Shown: positions 19,419 through 28,429, counted from the stretch's first letter. The stretch is 64,000 nt of DNA from Luteipulveratus mongoliensis (GCF_001190945.1 NZ_CP011112.1:4774001-4838000), one strand, 5' to 3'. A program made the numbers and translations. Notes: a model not told the origin generated them from the letters alone.

Positions 19419-19931
19419 TCAGACCAGCGTGGCCGCGGCGTGCTCACGTTCAAGCTCGAGCAGGGCCTGCTTGCGCTCCAGACCGCCGCCGTAGCCCGTC
19501 AGGCTGCCGTCCGCCCCGATCACCCGGTGGCACGGGACGATCACTGAGATCGGGTTGCGGCCGTTGGCGAGACCGACCGCGCGGCTCGCCGCCGGTGACC
19601 CGATCCGGGCCGCCAGCTCGCCGTACGTCACCGTCTCCCCGTAGGGGATCTGCAGCAGCGCCTGCCACACCTTCTGCTGGAACGGCGTGCCGTGCGGCGC
19701 AAGGGGCAGATCGAAGTCGTCGCGCTCGCCGGCGAGGTAGGCGCGCAGCTGGATCTCGACCGTCTCGGCGAGGGCGTCATCCTCCACCACGGGCCCGAAG
19801 GTCGACCGATCAGGTGCGTGGCGATGTTCGGTCATATAGACCGCGACGAGTCCGTCGCCCTCGAGAACGATCGTGACATCTCCGATCAGCGTGCCCTTGA
19901 TGAGGTGATGTCTCTTGTTCATGGCCTTCAT
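19419..19931 (-). CDS. ogt: Methylated-DNA-protein-cysteine methyltransferase
   Basis: This is a suicide repair protein for O6-alkylguanine (170 residues). The active site PCHRV has acceptor C134. TPFQQKVWQALLQIPYGETVTYGELAARIGSPAASRAVGLANGRNP is the standard Ada-C/Ogt DNA-binding region. The ATG at 19931 overlaps the stop of the upstream ada-alkA gene (TGATG), so both alkylation-repair proteins are made from one transcript with coupled translation. Confidence 0.96.
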   Translation of the reverse strand: MKAMNKRHHLIKGTLIGDVTIVLEGDGLVAVYMTEHRHAPDRSTFGPVVEDDALAETVEIQLRAYLAGERDDFDLPLAPHGTPFQQKVWQALLQIPYGETVTYGELAARIGSPAASRAVGLANGRNPISVIVPCHRVIGADGSLTGYGGGLERKQALLELEREHAAATLV

Positions 19932-21424
19932 CACTGCTCCTTCGGCATGCGATTGATCTCGTGGTCGGAGGTCGCCCACAGGTGTTGGGCTGCATATGCC
20001 CTCCACGGACGCCAGACGAGGGACTCCTCGAGGATGGACGCAATTTTGTCCGACACGCCTATTTCCTTTATCCCGGCTCTAATGCCGAGGTCGCTCACCG
20101 GAAAGGCATCCGGGTCTCCGAGGGCACGCATCGCGATGGACTCCACCGACCACGGGCCGATTCCGGGGAGGGCAAGCAGGGCAGCCTTTGTCACTTCTCG
20201 ATCGGCGCCGGCCGTGAGGTCGATCGCGTCCTCGGCAAGCGCCTCGGCCATCGCGAGCAGCGTGCGCTGCCGAGACGCCGGCATCGCCAGGTGCTCCGGG
20301 GTCGTACGACGGAGCGTGGCCGGCTCCGGGAAGAGGTGCGTCAGACCGCCCACCGGCTCCTTGAGCGGATCGCCGTACGCCTGCACGAGTCGCGCTGCAT
20401 GTGTCCGTGCCGCTTTGGTCGAGATCTGCTGGCCGAGGACGATGCGGATCGCCATCTCGTCCGCGTCCCCGGACCGAGGTACGCGTCGGCCGGGTGCCGC
20501 AGCGACGAGCGGCGCCAGTCGCGGGTCGAGGGAGAGAGCCGCGTCGACAGCCTCCGGATCGGCGTCCAGGTCGAGCAGCCAGCGGCAGCGACTCGTCGCC
20601 ACCATCAGGTCGCGCAGGTCGGACAGCCACAGCCGGGCGCTGATGTAGTTCGGCTGCGGCGAGAGGGCGATCACCGCCGGGCCGTGGGGCAACCGCAGCG
20701 TCCGCCGGTACGCGCCGTCTCGCCACTCCTCCACACCCGGCACGGCCGTCGCGACGAGGTGCCCGAACAGGTTGTCCGGCAGCAGCGGTCGCCGGAAGGG
20801 AAGCCGCAGGTGCATCTGATGCCACGTCGCGGACGGCTCGCCGACCGCCGCGGGCGCGCCGCGCCGGACCCGAGCACGCATGTCCCGAGGCGAGCTCGCG
20901 AACACTTCACGGACCGTGTCGTTGAAGGCCCGGATGCTGCCGAAGCCGGCGGCGAAGGCGACGTCGGACATCGGCAGGTCCGAGGTCTCGACCAGCAGTC
21001 GAGCTGTCTGCGCTCGTTGCGCGCGTGCCAGTGCGAGAGGTCCTGCCCCGAGCTCGCCGCGCACCTGCCGCTCGATCTGGCGAACGCTGTAGCCCAGTCG
21101 GCGAGCCAGGCCGACCACTCCCTCGCGATCGACCACGCCATCGGCGATGAGCCGCATCGCCCGAGCGACCAGGTCAGCGCGGCAGTTCCACTCCGGTGAG
21201 CCGGGGCTCGTGTCCGGACGGCAGCGCTTGCAGGCGCGGAATCCGCCGGCCTGGGCAGCAGCGGAGCTCGGGTAGAAGACCATGTTGCGCGGCCTGGGGG
21301 TGGTGGCCGGACAGCTCGGTCGGCAGTAGATGCCGGTGGTGCGGACGGCGGTGTAGAACCATCCGTCGAAGCGTGCGTCGCGCGAGCTCACCGCTCGGAC
21401 GCAGGCCTCCGTGTCGAGGTACAT
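19931..21424 (-). CDS. Ada-AlkA fusion: methyl-phosphotriester sensor, AraC-type regulator and 3-methyladenine glycosylase
   Basis: This 497-residue three-domain protein has an N-terminal Ada zinc domain with methyl-accepting C34 (GIYCRPSC) and ligands C38, C65 and C68. The AraC-type helix-turn-helix region is about 80-185 (GVVGLARRLGYSVRQIERQV, MSDVAFAAGFGSIRAFNDTVRE). The C-terminal AlkA glycosylase has HhH LLALPGIGPWSVESIAMRAL and the catalytic Asp region FPVSDLGIR. It senses methyl damage, activates the adaptive response and excises alkylated bases. Such fusions are typical of actinobacteria. The start is the ATG at 21424. Confidence 0.95.
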   Translation of the reverse strand: MYLDTEACVRAVSSRDARFDGWFYTAVRTTGIYCRPSCPATTPRPRNMVFYPSSAAAQAGGFRACKRCRPDTSPGSPEWNCRADLVARAMRLIADGVVDREGVVGLARRLGYSVRQIERQVRGELGAGPLALARAQRAQTARLLVETSDLPMSDVAFAAGFGSIRAFNDTVREVFASSPRDMRARVRRGAPAAVGEPSATWHQMHLRLPFRRPLLPDNLFGHLVATAVPGVEEWRDGAYRRTLRLPHGPAVIALSPQPNYISARLWLSDLRDLMVATSRCRWLLDLDADPEAVDAALSLDPRLAPLVAAAPGRRVPRSGDADEMAIRIVLGQQISTKAARTHAARLVQAYGDPLKEPVGGLTHLFPEPATLRRTTPEHLAMPASRQRTLLAMAEALAEDAIDLTAGADREVTKAALLALPGIGPWSVESIAMRALGDPDAFPVSDLGIRAGIKEIGVSDKIASILEESLVWRPWRAYAAQHLWATSDHEINRMPKEQ

Positions 21425-21524
21425 GCTGACGAGTCTGACTCACGGCGTGCGAACTTTCTGGCAAAAAAACGACGCGGCGATTTTCTGCCATTCTCGCGGT
21501 GAACGGACTCGACGTATGCGCAGG

Positions 21525-22409
21525 TCAGGGGTTGCCGAGGACGTCCAGGAGAGGCTCGACGAGCTCGGGCGTCAGGGCCTTTCGAGCGATCGCGCGCTCG
21601 GCCGTCGCCCGGGCCATCGCGCGGTATGCCGCAGCGACGTCAGGCGTCTCGTCGCGCAGCGCATTGAGGTGCGCCGCCACGGTGCTCACGTCGCCCCGGG
21701 CGACCGGCCCGGTGAGCGCGCGGTCGCCGCGCTCGAGGGCGTTGTCGAGGGACGCCTCGAGCAGCAGCCGCAGCACACGAGATGGGTCATCGAAACCGCA
21801 GTCACGCAGCACCTGCATCGACTGGCTGACCAGAGTCACCAGATGGTTCGAGCCGTGCGCGAGCGCGGCGTGGTAACGGACGCGGTCCTCCTCGGCGACG
21901 TGCACCGGCTCGCCACCGATATCGAGCACGAGCGCCTCGCCCAGCAGGACGGTCTCTGCTGTTGCGGTCACCGCGAAGAGGCAGCCCGCGAGTCGGTCGA
22001 GGTCCTTCGCCGTACCCGTGAAAGTCATCGCCGGGTGCAGCGCGAGCGCCACCCCTCCGCGTTCAACGACGGGCTGCAGCGCATCGAGACCCAGCGCGCC
22101 CGCGAGATGGACGGCGATCCGCGGCTCGTCCCAGCTGCCGAGCTGCGCGAGTCCGTCGACGACAGAGGCGATCTCGTCGTCGGGCACCGTGATCAGCAGG
22201 AGCTCAGCACGGCGTACGACGTCGGGCACCTCGCACACCTCGACGCCCGGCAGCATGGTCGCGGCTCGGTCCCGAGATGCCTCGCTGACGGCCGAGACGG
22301 CGACGACGTCATGGCCGGCGGCTCGCAGCGCGGCGCCCATGGTGGCGCCCACGCGGCCGCATCCGATCACGCCGACGCGCAGGGACGGGGGACGGTCTCG
22401 CTCTGTCAC
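21525..22409 (-). CDS. DUF2520/Rossmann-type putative oxidoreductase
   Basis: The protein has 294 residues. An N-terminal NAD(P)-binding Rossmann motif GVIGCGRVGATMGAAL is followed by VPDDEIASVVDGLA, ALHPAMTFTG and a helical C-terminal dimerisation domain (YHAALAHGSNHLVTLVSQSMQVL), the layout of DUF2520/F420-oxidoreductase-like proteins. In other actinobacteria this gene often neighbours panC, but no pantothenate gene is present here. The start is GTG at 22409, with TAGCGT seven bases upstream, so a leaderless transcript is likely. It is divergent from the methyltransferase. Confidence 0.82.
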   Translation of the reverse strand: MTERDRPPSLRVGVIGCGRVGATMGAALRAAGHDVVAVSAVSEASRDRAATMLPGVEVCEVPDVVRRAELLLITVPDDEIASVVDGLAQLGSWDEPRIAVHLAGALGLDALQPVVERGGVALALHPAMTFTGTAKDLDRLAGCLFAVTATAETVLLGEALVLDIGGEPVHVAEEDRVRYHAALAHGSNHLVTLVSQSMQVLRDCGFDDPSRVLRLLLEASLDNALERGDRALTGPVARGDVSTVAAHLNALRDETPDVAAAYRAMARATAERAIARKALTPELVEPLLDVLGNP

Positions 22410-22453
22410 GCCGCCACGCTACTTCGCCGATCCCGGGACCTACAGTGACGGTC

Positions 22454-23431
22454 ATGCCGAGCCAGCCCTGGGAGAGCGCCTGGCAGCGCGCGTTGTACGG
22501 CCCGCACGGGTTCTACCGGCAGGACGCGGGGCCGGCGGCGCACTTCGCCACCTCCGCTCAAGGAGTGCCTGGCGTCGGCAGCCTCCTCGCGCGCGCCGTG
22601 AGTCTGCTGGCCCGGCGGTACGACGTCACGCACGTCGTCGAGGTCGGCGCCGGACGGGGCGAGCTGCTCAGCTCACTGCACGCCGTTGACCCTGATCTCC
22701 AGCTGCACGGGCTCGATGTCGTCGAGCGGCCGGCGGTGCTCCCGGCCGACATCGCGTGGACGGTCTCGCCGGGCGGCCGCGCTCTCCCAGACACGCCCGC
22801 CGATCTCACTGACGTGCTGGTCATCGCGCATGAGTGGCTCGATGTCGTACCGATGGTCGTCGCCGAGGTTGGCGAGAACGGCTCGCTTCGCGAGGTCGAC
22901 GTCGATGCGGATGGGAACGAGACGCTCGGCTCCTTGGTCGAGGACGCGGATCTGCAGTGGTGCCAACGCTATTGGCCAACCCTCGGCGACGAAACCATCG
23001 GACGCCGCGTGGAGGTCGGACGCACGAGAGACGGCGCCTGGGACGACCTCTGCAGTCGCGTCCGACGAGGCGTCGTGATCGGGGTCGACTACGGCCATCG
23101 AGAAGGCGACCGGCCGGCGTACGGCACGCTGACCGGGTATCGCGATGGCGGGCAGGTACGACCGGTGCCCGACGGCCGCTGCGACATCACCGCGCACGTC
23201 GCGGTCGACTCGTTGGCGACGAGCTGGACGACCACGCAACGCGAGCTCTTCGCCGAGCTCGGCCTCGTTGCAGCGCCGCCCGCGCACGCACTCGCCAGCA
23301 GCGACCCGGTCGCCTACCTGATGGCCCTCGCCGAGCGGAGCGCTGCGCTGGCAGCGACCGCGAGTCCCGGACTGGGCGACTTCTGGTGGTTCGCCCGCGA
23401 GATCGGGGCCACGCCAACGCTGGTCGAGTAG
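22454..23431 (+). CDS. SAM-dependent methyltransferase, MidA/NDUFAF7 (DUF185)-like
   Basis: This 325-residue class I methyltransferase has a SAM motif VVEVGAGRGELLSSL, LHGLDVVERP, ADLTDVLVIAHEWLDVVPMVV, GVVIGVDYGHRE and GRCDITAHVAVDSLA, as in the family whose mitochondrial member methylates NDUFS2, the NuoD homologue. An orphan NuoD-like gene is at 62000-63166 in this window. The start is the ATG at 22454, with TACAGT eight bases before (leaderless); GTG at 22445 is an alternative. The stop codon and last two sense codons lie inside repeat copy 2, so the C-terminus may have been altered by that element. Confidence 0.8.
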   Translation: MPSQPWESAWQRALYGPHGFYRQDAGPAAHFATSAQGVPGVGSLLARAVSLLARRYDVTHVVEVGAGRGELLSSLHAVDPDLQLHGLDVVERPAVLPADIAWTVSPGGRALPDTPADLTDVLVIAHEWLDVVPMVVAEVGENGSLREVDVDADGNETLGSLVEDADLQWCQRYWPTLGDETIGRRVEVGRTRDGAWDDLCSRVRRGVVIGVDYGHREGDRPAYGTLTGYRDGGQVRPVPDGRCDITAHVAVDSLATSWTTTQRELFAELGLVAAPPAHALASSDPVAYLMALAERSAALAATASPGLGDFWWFAREIGATPTLVE

Positions 23432-23526
23432 GGCGAGCCGCTAGGCGAGCCCGTATCGAGACCAAGGTGAGCGCGGTCACCGGGTCTCGATACGCCTCCG
23501 CTAGCGCTCCGGCTACTCGACCAGCG
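23419..23526. repeat. Dispersed inverted-repeat element, copy 2
   Basis: Outer arms CGCTGGTCGAGTAG (ending 23431) and CTACTCGACCAGCG (23513-23526) match copy 1. Inner arms GTATCGAGACC and GGGTCTCGATAC also match. The 5' arm reads Leu-Val-Glu-stop in the methyltransferase frame, so the element ends that gene. The 3' arm is 15 bases before the P450 stop (convergent). It has no coding capacity of its own. Confidence 0.9.
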
Positions 23527-23541
23527 GGGCTTCGAACCTGG

Positions 23542-24726
23542 CTAGGCGTCGGCGAGGACGAGGGACTCGTAACCGCGCAGCACGAAGGTCGGTCGTCGCA
23601 CCTGGCTGACGACCTCCAGGTGGGACGTACGACCGAGCAGCGTGCTGATGCTGGTCTGCAGCTCAAGACGGGCCAGCGGGGCGCCGAGGCAGAAGTGGAT
23701 GCCTGCACCAAAACCCAGGTGTGGCGGGCCTGTTCGCGCGCTGCGGAAGGTGTCCGGGTCGTCGTACGCCGCAGGATCATGAGCCGCCGCACCCAGCAGC
23801 GCCGCGACCCGCTCGCCCTCGTGGACCGTACGACCGAGGAGCTCGACGTCTTGCGTCGCGGTGCGTTCGAAGTACTGGAGCGGCGGGTCGTGCCGCAGCA
23901 TCTCCTCGACCAGCAGTGCCGCTTGCGCGGGATCCTGCACGGCGTCGCGTGCAGCCGCTTGCTGACCGGGTGCGGCCAGCAGCGACGCGAGGCCGTTGCC
24001 GAAGCCGTTGACCGAAGCCTCATGGCCGGCGTTGAGCAGCAGCACCACAGTCGCCACCAGCTCGGTGCGACTCAGCCGGTCACTGCCGTCGCGGACGCGT
24101 ACGAGATCGCTCAGCAGGTCTTCGCCGTCACCTCCCACTCGCGAATCAGCAAGCGCCGCAACGTATTCCGCGAACTCCGACGCTGCCTTCCGCGCCTCCT
24201 GCTGCTGCTCTTCGGTCGGCGCCAGCTCGTACATCTTGACGATCGCCTGCGACCACGGACGCAGCAGATGGCGGTCGGCCACCGGCCAGTCGAGCAGCTC
24301 GGCGATGACGAGAACCGGCAGGGGTTCGGCGTACGACGTCACCACGTCCCAGGTGCCGTCGCCGAGCGCCGGGCCGGCGGGCTCGAGGAGCTCGTCGCAC
24401 AACGCCTGGATGCGAGGCGCGAGCCGCGCGACGTGGCCCCGCCCGAAGGCGGCAGCGACCAGTCGGCGCAGGCGGGTGTGCTTGGGCGGCTCGGAGTCGA
24501 GCACCGAGTCGGCGTGCAGCCAGTTGAAGGTCTCCCACTCCGCCTCGGGCTGCCGCGGCGCGAAGATCCGGCCGAGGCGACGGTCGCGCAGCACCGCGTC
24601 GCACGACTCCCGGGTCGTGGCCAGGAGCACGCCGTCGGACGGCACGAGCGGCCCTTCAGCGCGCAGGTCGGCCAGGACCGGATAAGGGTCCGCGAGCGCG
24701 GCACCACTCAGGTCGAGACGGTTCAC
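23542..24726 (-). CDS. Cytochrome P450
   Basis: This 394-residue soluble bacterial P450 has an ExxR region (VEEMLRHDPPLQYFERTA) and the heme loop FGAGIHFCLGAPLARLE with the axial Cys. The I-helix has LLLNAGHEASVNGFGNG, where the usual catalytic Thr position of AGxxT is Ala (followed by Ser), as also seen in P450eryF-like enzymes. The substrate is unknown and no ferredoxin partner is adjacent. The GTG start at 24726 overlaps the stop of the upstream gene (GTGA), so it is translated with a group of membrane-anchored proteins, which is an odd association. Confidence 0.93.
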   Translation of the reverse strand: MNRLDLSGAALADPYPVLADLRAEGPLVPSDGVLLATTRESCDAVLRDRRLGRIFAPRQPEAEWETFNWLHADSVLDSEPPKHTRLRRLVAAAFGRGHVARLAPRIQALCDELLEPAGPALGDGTWDVVTSYAEPLPVLVIAELLDWPVADRHLLRPWSQAIVKMYELAPTEEQQQEARKAASEFAEYVAALADSRVGGDGEDLLSDLVRVRDGSDRLSRTELVATVVLLLNAGHEASVNGFGNGLASLLAAPGQQAAARDAVQDPAQAALLVEEMLRHDPPLQYFERTATQDVELLGRTVHEGERVAALLGAAAHDPAAYDDPDTFRSARTGPPHLGFGAGIHFCLGAPLARLELQTSISTLLGRTSHLEVVSQVRRPTFVLRGYESLVLADA

Positions 24727-25747
24727 GGGATCGGGCGCGATGAGGCGATGATCTTGGCGAAGACGTCATCGGGGATGGCGTTGGGCGTGCCGACGTCGCG
24801 CCCGGCCACCACCGTCGCGGTGTTCGTGCCGCTGGTGAACGAGGTGACGACCAGCTCGAACTTCGGCGGAGGGCACTTCTTCGGATCACGGTTGGTCACG
24901 GTGATGGTGGTGCGAGCCTGCACCGCATCGGTCTGGCCGCCGTTGACCTTGATCTGCTTGACCGTCGCCGGGGTGTACTTGTCGAGAGTCTTCTTGTCTT
25001 TCTGGAGCGAGAAGGCTTTCGCCCACCGATCGATGTAGTCCGGCACCGCGTCCGCCAGGTCCCGGTTGCTGGAGTTCTGGAACCCGACAAAGCCGGCCGC
25101 GTGGTTCTCTCGGTCGAGCAGAAGCCGAGCCGGTAGGTCGCCGTCCTGTCGGATGAGACGACGTGCCCGGGGGCTTCGTCCTCGTTCATCCCGTACGTGT
25201 GGTCCCGACCGGTCAGGGTGTTCCAGATCGGATCCCCGCCGTCGCCGACGGTGGAGCCCGGGTTCATCTGCCCGCGAGGCGGTACGTCGACCGCGGCCTT
25301 GACGAAGGTGTCGATCGAGTTGACCTGCCATCCGGGCACCAGTGGCGGCGGCCCGCCGAGCGGGTTGGAGCCGCCGGTGGATGTCGGCGCCGACGAGCTC
25401 GGCGCCGTGGTCGACGGACTCGGCGCGACGGTCGAGGTCTGGGCCGCGGGCTTTCCGTCACTCTTCAGACCTTGGTACGCCGCGAAGCCGCCTCCGCCGA
25501 GCACCACCACAGCCGCGATCCCGGCGGCTGCGAGCATTGTCGTACGACGACTGCCGCCCGACGTCGGCGGCGCAGGTGCGCGGTGGGCAGGCGTCTCAGG
25601 CGCCTGCGGCGTCGGCGGGCCTTGCTGCCCGAGGTCGCCGTAGTAGCGCTCCTGACCGTGCCCGAACTCCCGTTCCCGCCACGAGTCGCCGAAGGCTCGG
25701 GACGGCTCGTTGCCACTCGAGTCGGGCCGAGGACCTTGGTCGGACAT
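24723..25747 (-). pseudogene. Membrane-anchored DUF8017-like protein, frameshifted
   Basis: This is a paralogue of the next gene upstream. It has a Pro/Gly-rich cytoplasmic head (REREFGHGQERYYGDLGQQG), one membrane segment (TMLAAAGIAAVVVLGGGGFAAY), a Ser/Thr/Pro linker and an extracellular domain. The reading frame from the ATG at 25747 runs to about 25105 (LGFCSTER). Homology to the paralogue then continues in another frame (ENHAAGFVGFQ ... KKCPPPKFELVVTSFTSGTNTATVV) to the stop at 24723. One base is missing in or near the GAGAGA stretch at about 25105-25112. This could be a true mutation or a sequence error. Both ends keep overlapping start/stop junctions with the neighbours. Confidence 0.8.
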
Positions 25748-26937
25748 CAGGGCGCGACGGGACGTGCGGAGGCCAAGATCTTCTCCCACGTGGCGTTGTC
25801 GAGCGCGTTCGCGATCCCAACCTTGCGTACTCCCACGACGGTCGCGGTCGCATTGCCACTCGTGAAGGAGGTGACGACGAGCTCCATCTTGGGCGCGGAG
25901 CACTTCTTGGGATCGGGCTCGGTGTTGGGGATCGTGGTCCGTGTCTGCACGGCCACGGTCTTGCCGCCGTTCACCTTGATCTGCTGGGGAGTCCCCTCGG
26001 TGTACTTCTCGTAGGTCTTGTTCTTCTTGTAGGCGATGGCCTTTGCCCATTTCGTTGTTGCGTCGGGAGCAATGTCCACCGGGTCGCGGTCTCCGGAGAA
26101 CTGGAAGACGAACGTGGCCAGAGACGAGCCCTCGTTGGTCGTGCAGTACCCGTCGCGGTAGTCGGCCGGCTTGCGGCCGGTGGCGGTCGGCACCGACTTG
26201 TCGAACAATTCTCCAAAGCCCTCGCTCGTGGTGATCTTCCCGAGCTTCCACTCCGGCTCGGCCGCCTTGCCGACGCCACCGGTCGGCGTGAACGAGCCCG
26301 CGGGTGGCACGTCGAATGCCGCGTTGAAGACCAGGTCGCCGTCCTTGTCGGCGTAGTTGGCCTGCCAGCCCGGCACGATCGGCGGGACGTTCTTGGTGCC
26401 GATGCCGCCGCCGGAGTCCGAGGTCGGGCTGGGTGCGCTAGTGGGGCTCGACTCAGTGGCAGTCGGGGACGGGGGCTGGGAGCTGGTCTGCGCGGCGGGG
26501 TCGGGCTTGTCGTCCTTGCTGCCTTGGTAGAGGGCGTAGCCGCCACCGCCGAGCACCGCGACCGCCGCCACCGCGGCGGCGGCGAGCAGGGCCGTACGAC
26601 GACCGCCACCACCGACGGAGCCGATCGGACCTGAGGGCGGCGCGCCGTGCTCGACGGGAGCGTCGGCGTACGACTGGGGGCCTTGCTGGCCGATGTCGCC
26701 GTAGTAGCGGTCCTGACCGTGCCCGAACTCCTGCTCGCGCCACGACTCACCGAACGAACCACCGAACCGCTGCGCGTCGGTCGGCCCTGCCGTGCCACCG
26801 ACGTAGCCGTCCTGCCGCTGAGGAGGAGGACCTTGCTGGCCCTGTCCAGGCTGACCCTGTCCAGGCTGGCCCTGCCCGGGCTGGTTCTGGCCACCGCCCT
26901 GCGAGGGGGGCCAGCCGTTGCCGTCGTTGTTGCTCAT
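25747..26937 (-). CDS. Membrane-anchored DUF8017-like protein
   Basis: This 396-residue protein has a Gln/Gly/Pro-rich N-terminus with short PGQGQ-type repeats and the motif WREQEFGHGQDRYYGDIGQQG. One membrane segment (RRTALLAAAAVAAVAVLGGGGYALY) is followed by a disordered Ser/Thr/Pro linker and an outside domain of about 220 residues with two Cys (DGYCTTNEG, KKCSAPKMELVVTSF). It resembles the actinomycete DUF8017-type proteins by pattern only. Its stop overlaps the next paralogue (TGATG). The function is unknown; a sensor or an envelope-associated role is possible. Confidence 0.7.
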   Translation of the reverse strand: MSNNDGNGWPPSQGGGQNQPGQGQPGQGQPGQGQQGPPPQRQDGYVGGTAGPTDAQRFGGSFGESWREQEFGHGQDRYYGDIGQQGPQSYADAPVEHGAPPSGPIGSVGGGGRRTALLAAAAVAAVAVLGGGGYALYQGSKDDKPDPAAQTSSQPPSPTATESSPTSAPSPTSDSGGGIGTKNVPPIVPGWQANYADKDGDLVFNAAFDVPPAGSFTPTGGVGKAAEPEWKLGKITTSEGFGELFDKSVPTATGRKPADYRDGYCTTNEGSSLATFVFQFSGDRDPVDIAPDATTKWAKAIAYKKNKTYEKYTEGTPQQIKVNGGKTVAVQTRTTIPNTEPDPKKCSAPKMELVVTSFTSGNATATVVGVRKVGIANALDNATWEKILASARPVAP

Positions 26938-26983
26938 CTCAACTCACCATCACATGTCGGTCGCGCACGAGGCGCGGCTGTGG

Positions 26984-27796
26984 TCAACTCGCCGGGACAC
27001 CAGGTGTGGGACGCAGCGAGCGCAGGATTCGGTCCTTGATGTCGTCCGGCAGCTGGTCGGCCACGTCAAGGTCGCGCACCATGACCAGGGTCGCCGTCAG
27101 GCCATCTTGCTTCACGGTCGACGTGGTGATTTCGACCCGCGGCGGGATGCAGAGCTCGGCGTTGAGCTCGCTGACCGACACGACCGTGCTGGTCTGTGTG
27201 GCCGTCGCGTCGCCCGAGTCGGTCTTGACGGTGCGGCTGACGAACGGCGTGAAGGTGTCGTGGGTCTTGCCGTCCGCACGCAGCGAGACCGCATTGGCCC
27301 ACGCCGCAGCGGCGGCTCGCGACGTCTCGACGACGCCCGTGGGCGATGCCGAGAAGCCCACCCATGCGCGCGCCACGCCCTTACCGCTCGCGCACGACCC
27401 GACCTTGAAGTACGCCGGGTCTTGCGCCTTGGCCAACGCCTTGCCGTGGGCATCGACGTAACCCGCCGTCTCGGCCCCTCCACGGGTCCAACCCTCACGG
27501 GCTGCGGGGACGAGGTAGGCGAAGGGCAGCGAACTGGAGGCAATGGTCTGCCAGCGGCCCTCGGCCGGGGTCGCGCTGGAGCCGGGCGAGGACGATGCCG
27601 ACGACGCGCTCGAAGGCGAGGCGGACGTACTGGATCCGCCGGGCGCTCCCGTTGACTCCGCGGCGCTGGGTGCGTCGTCGTCACGCAGCAGCGCGAACGC
27701 TCCGATGGCCACGACCATGACGGCCACGACGGCTGCCACCAGGGCGATTAGACCGCGTCCGCGTCGCCGAGATGGTGGCACCGGTTCGTTCATCAC
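26984..27796 (-). CDS. Membrane-anchored protein, third DUF8017-like paralogue
   Basis: This 270-residue, more divergent relative of the two downstream genes has a short basic head (RRRGRGLIALVAAVVAVMVVAIGAFALL), a Ser-rich linker and an outside domain. Conserved features are FKVGSCASG, WANAVSLRADGK, ATQTSTVVSVSELNAELCIPPRVEITTSTVKQDGLTATLVMVRDLD and the DRILRSLRP end. It starts at GTG 27796 or ATG 27793. TACGGT seven bases before the GTG suggests a leaderless transcript and the promoter of the four-gene set that ends with the P450. Confidence 0.7.
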   Translation of the reverse strand: MMNEPVPPSRRRGRGLIALVAAVVAVMVVAIGAFALLRDDDAPSAAESTGAPGGSSTSASPSSASSASSSPGSSATPAEGRWQTIASSSLPFAYLVPAAREGWTRGGAETAGYVDAHGKALAKAQDPAYFKVGSCASGKGVARAWVGFSASPTGVVETSRAAAAAWANAVSLRADGKTHDTFTPFVSRTVKTDSGDATATQTSTVVSVSELNAELCIPPRVEITTSTVKQDGLTATLVMVRDLDVADQLPDDIKDRILRSLRPTPGVPAS

Positions 27797-27846
27797 GCGG
27801 CCTACCGTACTTAAGGGACGTGCCGCGCTGGTGCCAGCACGGACGG

Positions 27847-28398
27847 TCAGTCGCGCGCGGACTGACGGGCGCGGTAGGCGGCGACGTTGACCCGGTTGCC
27901 GCAGCCGGCATCGCAGTAGCGCCGCGAGCGGTTCTTGGACAGGTCGACGAGTACGTCCTCGCAGTCATCGGCCGCGCACACCTGCAGTCGCGCGACCTCG
28001 TCGGCGCGGACGACGTCGGCCAGCGCCATGGCCGCCTCGACGGCCATCCGGGTGGCCAGCGGTGCGTCGGGTGTCGTCGCGTGCAGGTGGTAGTCCCACT
28101 CATCGTGCTTGACCAGCTGTGGCAGCGCCTGCGCCTCGGCGAGCAGGCCGTTGACGATGCGGACGACGCCATGGACGTCCGTGCTCCAGACCTCACGCAG
28201 CCGTGGTCGCAACGCGCGAACCTGCGCCAGCTCGAGCTCGTCGTGCCGCCGCTCGCCGGTCCAGCCCCACTCATCCACAAGGGCATCGAGCGCGGCGACA
28301 TCGGGCAGCTCCTCGACACTGCGCGGGCCGTCGGCCTGGGTGTTCACCAGGGCAGCCGCGTAGGCCAGAGCCACCTCGGTGTCATGGGCGAAAAGCAT
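27847..28398 (-). CDS. CGNR zinc-finger transcriptional regulator (ABATE domain)
   Basis: This 183-residue protein has an N-terminal ABATE-type helical domain (LAYAAALVNT ...). The C-terminal CGNR zinc finger is LQVCAADDCEDVLVDLSKNRSRRYCDAGCGNRVNVAAYRAR, with the four Cys visible. Such proteins are stress- or ligand-linked regulators in actinobacteria. The ATG at 28398 has GGAG six bases upstream. It is divergent from an EamA transporter with a palindrome between them, so it probably controls the transporter. Confidence 0.9.
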   Translation of the reverse strand: MLFAHDTEVALAYAAALVNTQADGPRSVEELPDVAALDALVDEWGWTGERRHDELELAQVRALRPRLREVWSTDVHGVVRIVNGLLAEAQALPQLVKHDEWDYHLHATTPDAPLATRMAVEAAMALADVVRADEVARLQVCAADDCEDVLVDLSKNRSRRYCDAGCGNRVNVAAYRARQSARD

Positions 28399-28429
28399 CT
28401 TGACTCCTGACCGTGCCCTCTCGTACCGT

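Noticed and set aside
26820-26890. Short tandem repeat CCTGTCCAGGCTGACCCTG-like
   Set aside because: It encodes the PGQGQ low-complexity head of the membrane-anchored protein; it is in frame and needs no mobile-element explanation.
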